Positions 8,586 to 16,883 of a DNA stretch of 64,000 nt are shown here, in pieces; within the stretch, counting starts at the first letter, position 1, and every line of letters starts with the position of its first letter. This DNA is from JBBRHH01 sp963788015 (GTDB lineage: Bacteria > Planctomycetota > Phycisphaerae > Tepidisphaerales > Tepidisphaeraceae), in assembly GCA_963788015.1 (NCBI GenBank), contig CAWBEY010000011.1, positions 1 through 64,000 on the forward strand, written 5' to 3'. The position numbers were made by a program, and so were the translations under genes. The notes below the pieces were generated by a model. That model ran no database searches. It was not told the origin of the DNA and saw nothing but the letters and a program-made list of their open reading frames with translations.

Positions 8586-8717
8586 CCTTTTAGTCTCCTG
8601 CCCGCCGGCGCAACATAGCACCGGCTGGCCCTTGCCAGCTTGCCCGGATCCGGGCCGCTTGTCAAAACAAAATATTCTGTTGACTCGATCAGAACCAGTA
8701 TGGTATCTGTTCGGATC
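8580..8717 (-). other. Putative attI region of an integron
   Basis: This gap separates the truncated integrase (plus strand, start 8718) from the first cassette. The recombination point would be GTTATGC on the minus strand (8586-8580). The region holds two hairpins, GCTGG-6-CCAGC (8622-8637) and the palindrome CCCGGATCCGGG (8643-8654). On the plus strand TTGACT precedes the integrase start. The 132-base distance between integrase and cassette edge is normal for integrons. attI sites have no strong sequence consensus, so this call rests on position and on the exact pairing with the attC R'' box. Confidence 0.5.
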
Positions 8718-8811
8718 ATGAAATTGCTTGAACGATTCGAGGCGGTGGCCCGGCAACGCGGGCTGGCCGACAACACCATTGACGCCTATCGCGGCTGGAT
8801 TGAGCAGTTTC
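8718..8811 (+). pseudogene. Truncated integron integrase (N-terminus)
   Basis: From ATG 8718 only the first 31 residues remain: MKLLERFEAVARQRGLAD then NTIDAYRGWIEQF, the start of the SAM-like DNA-binding domain of integron or chromosomal tyrosine integrases. Homology ends near 8811, where DNA belonging to a DUF1501 gene tail begins. All catalytic residues are gone, so the neighbouring cassette can no longer be mobilised by this copy. Its orientation, divergent from the cassette, supports an integron origin. The fragment is too short to separate an integron integrase from other tyrosine recombinases on its own. Confidence 0.6.
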
Positions 8812-8842
8812 CGCTAAACCCATTGGACCCAGTTGTATTTCG

Positions 8843-8998
8843 CTACGCCAGAATCTCCGACACAACCTTCCCCGAAACATCCGTCAGCCGAAAATCCCGG
8901 ACCTGATATTTATACGTCGTCTTCGTGTGATCGATCCCAAGCTGGTGGAGAAGCGTGGCGTGCAGATCGTGGACATGCACGACATTCTGGGCGTCGCC
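8843..8998 (-). pseudogene. C-terminal fragment of a DUF1501 protein
   Basis: On the minus strand the frame reads DAQNVVHVHDLHATLLHQLG, then IDHTKTTYKYQVRDFRLTDV and SGKVVSEILA with a TAG at 8843-8845. VHDLHATLLHxLGxDH and RDFRLTDVxGxVVxEIL are the characteristic end of DUF1501 (sulfatase-like) proteins, abundant in planctomycetes. Only about 50 residues of a normal 450 remain. The upstream side passes directly into repeat A (8996-9093). Confidence 0.75.
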
Positions 8999-9093
8999 TC
9001 GCTGCGCGAGGCCGGAGTGCTACAGGACTTCGCTGCGCTGCGGTCGCGGGTACGCGACAATGCTCCGCATTTCCTTTCGCTTCCTGACGCGGG
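8996..9093 (+). repeat. Dispersed repeat A, copy 2
   Basis: This is the counterpart of 306-405. It starts with the hairpin GCCTCGCTGCGCGAGGC and continues GCCGGAGTGCT, CAGGACTTCGCT, CGCGAC and TTTCGCTTCCTGAC. It lies between the DUF1501 tail and the methyltransferase tail. The short phrase shared with 1185-1199 follows, in reverse orientation, at 9131-9145. Confidence 0.55.
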
Positions 9094-9146
9094 GTTGGTG
9101 GGGGTGTCAGCGTGATAGCGTGATTTTCGAAAAGACTCCCGACCCT

Positions 9147-9421
9147 TTAGCCTTTCTCAAGATGGCCAAAGACGGTGAAGAGCTGGGAGCCGGGTTGTTC
9201 CTTGAGGAGGCCTTCCATGGCGGGGTTGACGTCGGGGCGGATGTGGGCGACGTGGACGCGCAATTTGGGGTGGGGGTTTTCTGCGATGATGGCCTGGGCT
9301 TCGCCGGTGAAGGAGAAGCCGGCGACGACGAGATCATCGTAGCGGCGGGAGGCGGGTTTGATGAGGTCTTCGACCATCTTGGCGGTGACGGGGCCGTATT
9401 GGGGGCCGGGCTTGTGGCATG
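9147..9421 (-). pseudogene. C-terminal fragment of a site-specific DNA methyltransferase
   Basis: The minus-strand frame reads GPQYGPVTAKMVEDLIKPA, RRYDDLVVAGFSFTGEAQAI, KLRVHVAHIRPDVNPAMEGLL and LFTVFG. I recognise the pattern YDxLVVAGFxF...KLxVxxxxxxPDxxM..LL...LFxVFG from the C-termini of adenine-type DNA methylases near type III-like restriction systems. The last residues after VFG (HLEKG) come from flanking repeat DNA, and upstream the frame runs into the repeat block at 9430. No partner nuclease is present. Confidence 0.5.
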
Positions 9422-9429
9422 TGCGCCTC

Positions 9430-9720
9430 GCGTGCTTTGGCCGTGGTTTTGGACGACACGGGCGGGACGCGTGTGCCACGCGCGCCTGTGCCACACGCGC
9501 TTTTGCCATGCGCGCCGTGCTAAGCGCGCCTGGGGTTTTGGAAGACACGGGCGGGACGCCCGTGCTACGCGGCCCGTGCTATGCGTGCCCGTGCTATGCG
9601 TGCCCGTGCTATGCGTGCCCGTGCTATGCGTGCCCGTGGTTTTGGAGGACACGGGCGGGACGCCCGTGCTACGCTCGCCCGTGCCACGCCGCCCGTGCCA
9701 CGCGCGCCCGTGCTACTTGG
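9430..9720. repeat. Block of REP-like palindromes and short tandem repeats
   Basis: The phrase GTTTTGG followed by a few bases and ACACGGGCGGGACG occurs three times (near 9450, 9536 and 9640). In the last two it continues CCCGTGCTACGC, giving the palindrome ACGGGCG-GGA-CGCCCGT. Between them CCCGTGCTATGCGTG-like 15-base units repeat head to tail about four times (9576-9636). There are no unique spacers, so this is not CRISPR. Palindromic GGGCGGGACGCCC elements are common intergenic repeats in planctomycete genomes. The rest of 9422-10006 shows no gene I can support. Confidence 0.7.
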
Positions 9721-10006
9721 GAGGAGCCATTGGCGGTGGGCTGGCCTGGCTTGATGTTCGCTGGGCGTCCAATAACGCGGGCGGCGGGCGTGTCGTGGAT
9801 GAGGGCTGTAGGGGATAAGCGTGGGGGTTGGGGTGTAGAAGCGTTTGTCGCACCGGGGTGGGGTGCAATTGGCCGGAAGGGGTTTGCCGGGTGGGGAATT
9901 GATGGCATGTTTCTTTCCGCGGCTTAAGCGGCCAATCCTTGTTTCTGGTTGGTGCGCTTCGTGATTTGGAGAAGGCTGGGTGGGGCTGTTTTGTGGATGG
10001 ATGTTT

Positions 10007-12532
10007 ATGAACCCTGGTCATATTGAGAATCGCTCGAAACGGATGGCGGTTGAGGCCCTTGAAGGGCGGCAGTATTTTTCATTGCCGTGGGGCGACTATC
10101 CGCAGCTTCTTGGGCTGGACAAGGTATTCGCCGCGTATCCGCAGTTGAATGGGGCGGGGGAGTCGGTGGCGATCATCGACTCGGGGGCGGAATATCATCA
10201 TGCTGTATTTGGCGATCCGGTGATCGGGCCGGGGCACAAGTTTATTTACGGGTGGGATTTTCAGGACAATGACTCGGACCCGATGATCGTGGACAACGCG
10301 CATGGCACGGGCGTGGCGGGGATCATTGGGGCCAATGGGTTTGATTTCAATGGCCGGCATTTCCAGGGGTATGTGCCGAAGGTGGGAATGATCCTGCTGA
10401 GGCAGGAGGCGAGCACGAACGCCAAGAAGGCGCTGGACTGGGTGATCGCCAACCACACGCAGTACAACATCGTGGCGATTGATCTGACGGACTTCATTGG
10501 CTCCGGCTTTTCGCCGGCCGTTTACAGCAGCGAGCTTAAGACGCTGGGGCAGCTTGGCATATTGATTGTGAGCCCGGTGGGCAACCAAGGGGCGAGCGTG
10601 CCGCTGGAAAATCCGGTGCTGGATCCGAATGTGTATGGCGTGGGGGCGATTGACTCGCACGACGGGATTTACTCGCAGAGCCAGCGCGGGCCGCAGATGG
10701 ACATGCTTGCGCCGGGCGTGAACGTGACGATTCCTTATTACGATTTCAACACATCCAAGGACATCATCACTAACTATGCGACGGGCACGAGCTGGTCGGC
10801 GGCGAACGTGGTGGGCGCTTCGCTGATGATCAAGCAGATCGACCACAACTTTACGCCCGCGCAGATCATGTCGATCCTGAAGGATAGCGGCAAGCCGATC
10901 TTTGATCCGGTGAGCAACCTGACGTACTCGCGCCTGGACGTGTGGGCGGCGGTGAACCTGGCGTTTCAGCGCGCGGGGAGCAACGCGGCCGGGGCGTTTC
11001 TGGGCAACCCGGCCATGATCGCCGGGAGCGGATCGACGGTGATCGAAGCCGAAAACTTCGATGATGGCGGCGAGGGCGTTGCGTATCACGACGCGGACGC
11101 CAACAACTGGGGCGGCGACTATCGGCCGGGCGGGGTGGATATTGAACTTGCGCAGGACAATGGCCGGGGATATGACGTTGGGTATACGCAGGCTGGGGAA
11201 TGGCTGAAATACACGGTGTATGTGGCCAAGAGCGGCACGTACAAGGTGGATTTTCGCGTGGCGAGCCAGGGGGCGGGGGGGACGATGCATCTGACGATGA
11301 ATGATGGCGGGGCCAGTGACAAGACTGGCGAGATGACGATCAACGACACTGGGGGCTGGTCGAATTGGCAGACCCTCAGCAAGAGCGGCGTACACCTGGC
11401 GGCCGGCGTGCATGTGATGAAGTTGTATATCGACAGCGTGGGAAGCAGCGGCGGCGCGGGGAATATTAATAACATTACATTCACGCCGACGGCGGTGGAT
11501 TCGGGTGTGCCCTTGCCGACGGCGTTCAGCGGGACGCCGGTGAAGGTGGCGTATAACGCGCCGACGGTGATTCAGGCGGAGGATTTTGACAATGGCGGGG
11601 AAGGTGTGGCGTATCACGACCTGGACGCAGGCAACCTGGGCGGCGCGTATCGCAACTACGACGGCGTGGATCTCCAATCGACGGCGGATGTGGGCGGCGG
11701 GTACGCGATTGGCTGGACCGGGGCGGGTGAGTGGTTGAGGTACAGTGTGAACGTCGCGAAGGCGGGGACATACAACCTGAGCTTCCGCGTGGCGTCGCTG
11801 GGAGTGGGCGGGACGTTTGATGTGGAGTCGGTGGCGAATGGGATCGTGGCTGGAAAGACGGGAACACTGAGCGTGCCGGATACTGGCGGCTGGGATACGT
11901 GGCAGACGGTTACCAAGACGATCAAGCTGGTGGCCGGGCAGCAGATTTTGAAGCTGTCGATGGATTCCAACGGCGACACGGGCGGCGTGGGCAACTTCAA
12001 CTTCCTGCAGTTGGATCCGGCCGCCATTCCGCAGACGGTGAGCAGCACGCCGTTCTCGGGATCACCGATCAAAATCGCACGCGGGCACGTGACGACGATC
12101 CAGGCGGAGAACTTTGATAATGGCGGCGAGGCCGTCGGCTATCACGACCTGGACTCGGCCAACAAAGGCGGCGCTTATCGCAAGAGCGGTGTGGACATCG
12201 TGACGGCCAGCGATGTGGGCGGCGGGTATGCGGTGGGATACGCCAAGGCCGGCGAGTGGCTGAAATATACGACGGACGTGATGAGCGCCGGCACGTACAA
12301 GCTGAACTTGCGGGTTGCGTCAAAGGGACTGGGCGGGAAGTTTCACGTGGAGGTGGATGGGGTGGATGTGACGGGGGCGATGCAGGTCCCTAACACAGGG
12401 TCGGCACAGACGTGGAAGACGTTAAGTAAATCGGTGAAGCTGACGGCGGGCGTGCATGTGATGCGGCTGGTGATGGACAGCAATGGCGCGAGCGGCTTTG
12501 TGGGGAACTTTAACTGGATGCAGTTTGCGTGA
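10007..12532 (+). CDS. Secreted subtilisin-like protease with three CBM6-like modules
   Basis: The protein has 841 residues from ATG 10007 (ATG 10001 also in frame). The planctomycete N-terminal tag is at residues 16-25 (EALEGRQYFS). The S8 peptidase domain spans about 50-330 with Asp58 (VAIIDSG), His99 (AHGTGVAG), Asn193 (PVGNQG) and Ser262 (GTSWSAAN). Three repeats of about 140-160 residues follow, each opening with a version of TVIEAENFDNGGEGVAYHD and containing GEWLKYT; this is the CBM6/CBM35-like fold that binds carbohydrate. It is probably exported and acts on proteins in a polysaccharide matrix. The frame is intact. Confidence 0.88.
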   Translation: MNPGHIENRSKRMAVEALEGRQYFSLPWGDYPQLLGLDKVFAAYPQLNGAGESVAIIDSGAEYHHAVFGDPVIGPGHKFIYGWDFQDNDSDPMIVDNAHGTGVAGIIGANGFDFNGRHFQGYVPKVGMILLRQEASTNAKKALDWVIANHTQYNIVAIDLTDFIGSGFSPAVYSSELKTLGQLGILIVSPVGNQGASVPLENPVLDPNVYGVGAIDSHDGIYSQSQRGPQMDMLAPGVNVTIPYYDFNTSKDIITNYATGTSWSAANVVGASLMIKQIDHNFTPAQIMSILKDSGKPIFDPVSNLTYSRLDVWAAVNLAFQRAGSNAAGAFLGNPAMIAGSGSTVIEAENFDDGGEGVAYHDADANNWGGDYRPGGVDIELAQDNGRGYDVGYTQAGEWLKYTVYVAKSGTYKVDFRVASQGAGGTMHLTMNDGGASDKTGEMTINDTGGWSNWQTLSKSGVHLAAGVHVMKLYIDSVGSSGGAGNINNITFTPTAVDSGVPLPTAFSGTPVKVAYNAPTVIQAEDFDNGGEGVAYHDLDAGNLGGAYRNYDGVDLQSTADVGGGYAIGWTGAGEWLRYSVNVAKAGTYNLSFRVASLGVGGTFDVESVANGIVAGKTGTLSVPDTGGWDTWQTVTKTIKLVAGQQILKLSMDSNGDTGGVGNFNFLQLDPAAIPQTVSSTPFSGSPIKIARGHVTTIQAENFDNGGEAVGYHDLDSANKGGAYRKSGVDIVTASDVGGGYAVGYAKAGEWLKYTTDVMSAGTYKLNLRVASKGLGGKFHVEVDGVDVTGAMQVPNTGSAQTWKTLSKSVKLTAGVHVMRLVMDSNGASGFVGNFNWMQFA

Positions 12533-12646
12533 ACGCGGTTGGCTCGCCAGCATCTTTTCGCGCCGCAGTCGTGGCCGGGTGTGTTCGGGATACACATCTT
12601 GAGCCGGAATGAATGCGAATTCACCCCGCGGGCGCATATTTTTTAA

Positions 12647-14259
12647 TCACTGCCTCCGCGTCTTCAGCCCATCGGTCGCACTTGACATGATCCCGCCGGA
12701 ATAGCCGGCTCCTTCGCCCACCGGGAACAGGCCGGCCACGCTGACGCTTTGGCGATGTTCCTCATCGCGTGGAATGCGCACCGGTGAGCTGGCGCGGGTT
12801 TCGGGGGCGGTGATGATGCCGATGGACGAGGCGTAGCCGGGGATCATCCGATCCATCATCGGAAGGCCCCGGTGAAGCGAATCGATGATCACGCGCGGAA
12901 GCATTTCTTCCAGCGCCACGCTGCTGGCGCCCAGCGGGTAGCTCACGTCAAATGCGCCGGAGCTTTTACGTCGCGCGAGATAGTCATTGGCGCCTGGGCG
13001 GGCACTGCATACGAGCCGGATAGATCAAATGCGAGCTTTTCCCAGCGCCTCTGATATTCCAGTCCTTGCAGTGCGTCGTTGCCAAACTCTTCTGGCCGGA
13101 TCGTGACCACCAGCCCGCTGTTGGCATAAGGCGAATTTCGCTTGGCGTTGCTCGCGCCGTTGGTGCAGATTTCGTTGGGCGACTCGTTGCTGGGCAGGAT
13201 GATCCCGCCCGGGCACATGCAAAACGACCAGAGATCGGTGCCCGCCGCCGCCCCCGCCGGCACGGCGTTCTTGGCCACCAATTGATAATCGGCCGGCGGC
13301 AGGTTTGAGGCGGCATCGCCAAATTGATTGCGGTTCACGAGGTCCTGCGGATGCTCAATGCGCACGCCCATCTGAAACGGCTTGGCCAGCAATTGCACGC
13401 CGCGTGATTGAAGCACGCGATAGGTGTCGCGGGCGCTGTACCCGATGGCCAGGATGCAAATGTCGGCCGAGATACGCTCGCCCGATTCCAGCACAACCGC
13501 CTTGATCGCCAGGGCCGGTCCCTGTCCATCGGCTGATAAATTATCCGCCATTTCAAAGTCCACCACTTTCGCGCCGAATCGTACTTCGCCGCCTCGCTCG
13601 ACAATGTGCTTCATGATCTTGCGGCAAATGCCGGGGAGGCGGTCGCTGCCGATGTGCGGCTTGGCGTCAACGGCAATGTCGGGATTGGCGCCGAAGCGCA
13701 CCAGTTCTTCCAGCACCATTGCGTTGCGCGGATCGTGGGTGCGCGAGTAAAGCTTGCCGTCGCTGTAGGTGCCGGCCCCGCCGATGCCAAAGAGGAGGTT
13801 GTTCTCCGGATCAAACTCGCCAGTGGTGTAAAAAATATGACGGGCGCGGTGACGGAGGGTCGCATCCTGCCCGCGCTCCAGAACGATCGGCCGATACCCG
13901 TGATCGGCCAGGAGCAGTGCCGCAAACAAGCCCGCCGGACCCGAACCAATCACCACGGGGCGGCTGGGGAGGGGGACCGTCCCCGGCTCAATTGTTGGCC
14001 GTTTTGGTTCCTCAACCTGCGCGATCTGCCCCGGCCGGCCCCGACGAAGCAGGCGGCCCTCGTCGGCCGCGTCCACCTCCACCCGCACGTGATAAATCCG
14101 TCGAATATCATCATGCCACCGGGCATCAATGGCACGGCGGAGGATGTGGTGCGCACGAATGGCCTTGGGCGGCAGGTTAAGCATTTTCGCCACCCGCTTG
14201 GGAAGATTTTCCTCCGGCTCATCCCAGGCAACAGAAACATTTCGCACCACCAGCGCCAT
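12647..14259 (-). CDS. FAD-dependent dehydrogenase (COG2509 family), one frameshift
   Basis: The N-terminal 100 residues form the family's RNA-binding-like domain (AHHILRRAIDARWHDDIRRI). The FAD fold follows: VVIGSGPAGLFAALLLADHG, then HIFYTTGEFDPENNLLFGIG with GTYSDGKLYSRT. A shift at about 12990 is needed; the other frame then gives DYLARRKSSGAFDVSYPLGA and the end VAGLFPVGEGAGYSGGIMSS. The shift sits at a short C run. Bridged length is about 537 residues, normal for the family. Precise substrate is unknown. The gene diverges from tRNA-Val. Confidence 0.85.
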
Positions 14260-14337
14260 GGCCGTAGTACGTGGGAAATCAGGAGCGAGGTCAAGTGCAA
14301 TGACAATGGCGGCCCCGCCAGATACAATGAAAGCGTC

Positions 14338-14411
14338 GGGCGATTAGCTCAGTTGGCTAGAGCGCCGTGTTTACACCGCGGATGTCAGGGGTTCGAGTCC
14401 CTTATCGCCCA
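14338..14411 (+). tRNA. tRNA-Val (anticodon TAC)
   Basis: The 74-base cloverleaf folds fully: acceptor stem GGGCGAT/ATCGCCC, D arm GCTC-AGTTGGCTA-GAGC, anticodon stem CCGTG/CGCGG with loop TTTACAC (anticodon TAC), variable loop ATGTC, and T arm AGGGG-TTCGAGT-CCCTT. The discriminator base is A. CCA is not encoded. Downstream to 14642 no further gene is visible. Confidence 0.95.
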
Positions 14412-14642
14412 TTGGAGGAGCTTCCATGGACCGTGCGGCCCCCGCCGCTCGTTTCTATGTCGGCGCCGGCCATCAATCTCCGGCGCACCGCACTTTTCGG
14501 GGGCGCGACCGACTTCAACCCCTTGGGTAGACCAGCGGCCGCCGGCAACCTTATAGCGGCTTTGCTCGTGCGTTTTTTGATGACGCGAATCATCGTGCTT
14601 CGATCAGCGTGTGAACGGTTGGGTCATGTAAATTGTAAGGCT

Positions 14643-16839
14643 TCACTTCCGCACCTCAACCACCACCACCCAATCATGATCCGTCGCGGGAGGAACAACG
14701 CGATAATCCCCCATCGCATCGGCCGCAAATTCGGGCATTTCCTTTTTCTCGCCTGTAACCGGATCGAAATAAAATCCGACGTATCGGGCACCCGCCTTTA
14801 AGCTCCCGCACGTCCACCGCCCGGGCCGTGGGCACGTAAACAAATTTCACCTCGTCGCCGATGCCAAACGCGTACGGGCACCGTGTATTTATCCGCGTCG
14901 CCAACTGAGATCTTGCCCCACGGCCCCTCGCCGTTGGCGGCCGCCACTTTTGCTGCCGGCCACGCGGCGTCGTCGAAGTCTGGTTGTTGCCAACCTGCCG
15001 GTGCCTCCTGCGATGCCCGCCACTCTTTTCCTGATTTCACTTCCACGTGCCTGTCACCGTCCAATTCTACGCTCAGGCCGCAAATCAACCCGGCCGGATT
15101 TTTTGCCACGTCCGAGCGAACATTCTCGGCCCGCACGGCCAACACATTTCGCCCCTGTTTCAGCCGCGCTGCAATTCCATCGAAGACACGCGGCTTGTGC
15201 CAGTCGCCGTGCGAACCCACCTCCTTCCCGTTCAGCCACACGCTGCACCGGTCATCGGCGGCGATGGCCAAGGTTGCCGACGTGACGTGCGCATCCGCAG
15301 GCAGATCAAACGCGCGCCGGAACATGCGGCACTGCCACAGGCGCGTCCACGGCCGGCTCACCCTCCGGGAACCAAATCCAATCTCCCAGCGAAGCCTCCG
15401 CGGTCTTACCCGCCCACGCCGCGCCGGTCGGCTGCGGCTCAAAGCGCTGCCATGCATAGGTAGTCAGCAGCTTCTTCCCCAGCGCCACCTGCGTCGAGCC
15501 GGGCAGGTTCATCGCCTCATCCCACGCAATCTTCCCATACCCGCCGCCCCACGGCGAATTGCCGTACGGCTTGTCGCGGCGGTTGAGTTGCCAGATCCCA
15601 TTTGCGCCGTACGTATACCCTTTCACGCCGCTCGCCCAGCAAACCCAGAAGATTCGCCGCACCACTTCGGCCGGTGTGCGGTCCATCAGCATCTCGTAAC
15701 TCGGCTCGGCGTTCACCGTCGGCAACGGCGGCTTGCATGCATAGGAGAATCGCACCGCCTCCACGCTCCGTCCCACCACATCCATCTGCCCGTGCGGTGT
15801 CTGGATCATGTCGAAGTCGAGCAGTGAAACATCCTTCATCGCCCCCCGCATGCTCAGCCGCCCCACGCCTGTTGGATGCGACGTAATCGGCCGCTCATAC
15901 GCGTTGATCGTCCGCGCATAGGCCAACACCTTTTCCCACTCGGCCGTCTGCTTTTCCCCTTTATTGGGAAAGTCCGGGCTCAGGTAGTAAGGCAAATTCA
16001 GCTCTCCGGCCACGCACCAGACCATCGGCAATGCTCCCCACCGCGCATACAAATACCGCTGGTGCTGGCGCATCTTCTCCTGCCCAAGCCACGGCAGGTG
16101 ATACCCCCACGCGCCCACGATGCACGGCACAAATCCCTGGTCGGCAAGGTACAGAATGCGATTGTCGGCCGCGTCAAAATATTCCGGACGAATCCGTGCG
16201 TAATCCTTCTCCCATGGAAACCCCGCCTCATTGACCCCACGCTCGTCAAACGCCGGCATGTCTGGATAAAGCCCCGCCACGATCTGCACGACATTAAACC
16301 CCTTGGCCTTCCGATCCGCGACCAGCGTGTGAAACTCCCCCGGCCATTCCAGCCGCTTCGTAAGCCCCATCCACCACGTGTCCCCCAACCAGAAAAACGG
16401 CGTGCCGTCCGCATGCTCCAGATACCGCGATCCCTTCCCAACGCGCAGCGGCCCATGAACATAAAGCGGGTTGTCACCCTTATACGCCTCGATCTCGATT
16501 GTCCCCTTCACGCCGTGCAGTCCCCCATCCTTCGCGTCAGAGCATTCCGTTCTGAAATGATGTACGCCCACCGACTTGCGATGCATATCGCACTTTCCAG
16601 ACGCGCCCGCCGGCCCAGAAGCGGGCACCCGCCGTACTACTCCGCCGAGGATCAGTGAACAGCGCATCCAGCGTCACGTCATTAAATGGGTCTGTGTGCT
16701 CAACCTGAGCCTCGAAGCGAATCTCTGCCATCACATTGGCCGTGGTTTTAAGGGCCTGTGCCCCGTGTGCGACATGATATATCACCAGAATCGCAACCAC
16801 CCCGGCAGTTAAAAAATGAACTCGTCTCATCGGCGGCAT
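14643..16839 (-). CDS. Exported glycoside hydrolase, DUF5060 plus DUF4038 (apiosidase-like), frameshifted
   Basis: The N-terminus (MRRVHFLTAGVVAILVIYHV) is a signal peptide; ATG 16839 and 16830 are both possible. A DUF5060-like domain follows (TLDALFTDP, FWAGGRVWKVRYAS, then VGVHHFRTECSD in the next frame). The catalytic-type domain has FFWLGDTWWMGL, WCVAGELNLPYYLSPDFPN, PITSHPTGVGRLS and WASGVKGYTYGANGIW. A C-terminal beta domain (ATLAIAADDRCSVWLNGKEVG) follows and the protein ends HDWVVVVEVRK. Shifts lie near 16560, 15350 and 14830. DUF4038 enzymes include apiosidases acting on pectic side chains; exact substrate is inference. Confidence 0.75.
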
Positions 16840-16883
16840 TATATGGGGAACCGCTTGCCGCCGCGGTCGCGCCCCCATCAACA

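Noticed and set aside
8580..8586. Whether GCATAAC/GTTATGC could pair with the attC box by chance
   Set aside because: A seven-base match alone is weak, but here it falls at the expected place, orientation and distance from the integrase and cassette gene, so I kept the integron reading.
9576..9636. Regular short repeats that might be a CRISPR array
   Set aside because: Units are about 15 bases, directly adjacent and without unique spacers; no cas genes are near.
10079..11677. Long minus-strand open frame opposite the subtilase
   Set aside because: It is Arg/His/Val-rich without motifs and mirrors the codon bias of the intact protease on the plus strand.
13606..14556. Plus-strand open frame of over 300 codons
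   Set aside because: It is antisense to the FAD dehydrogenase, runs through the tRNA gene and has no motif.
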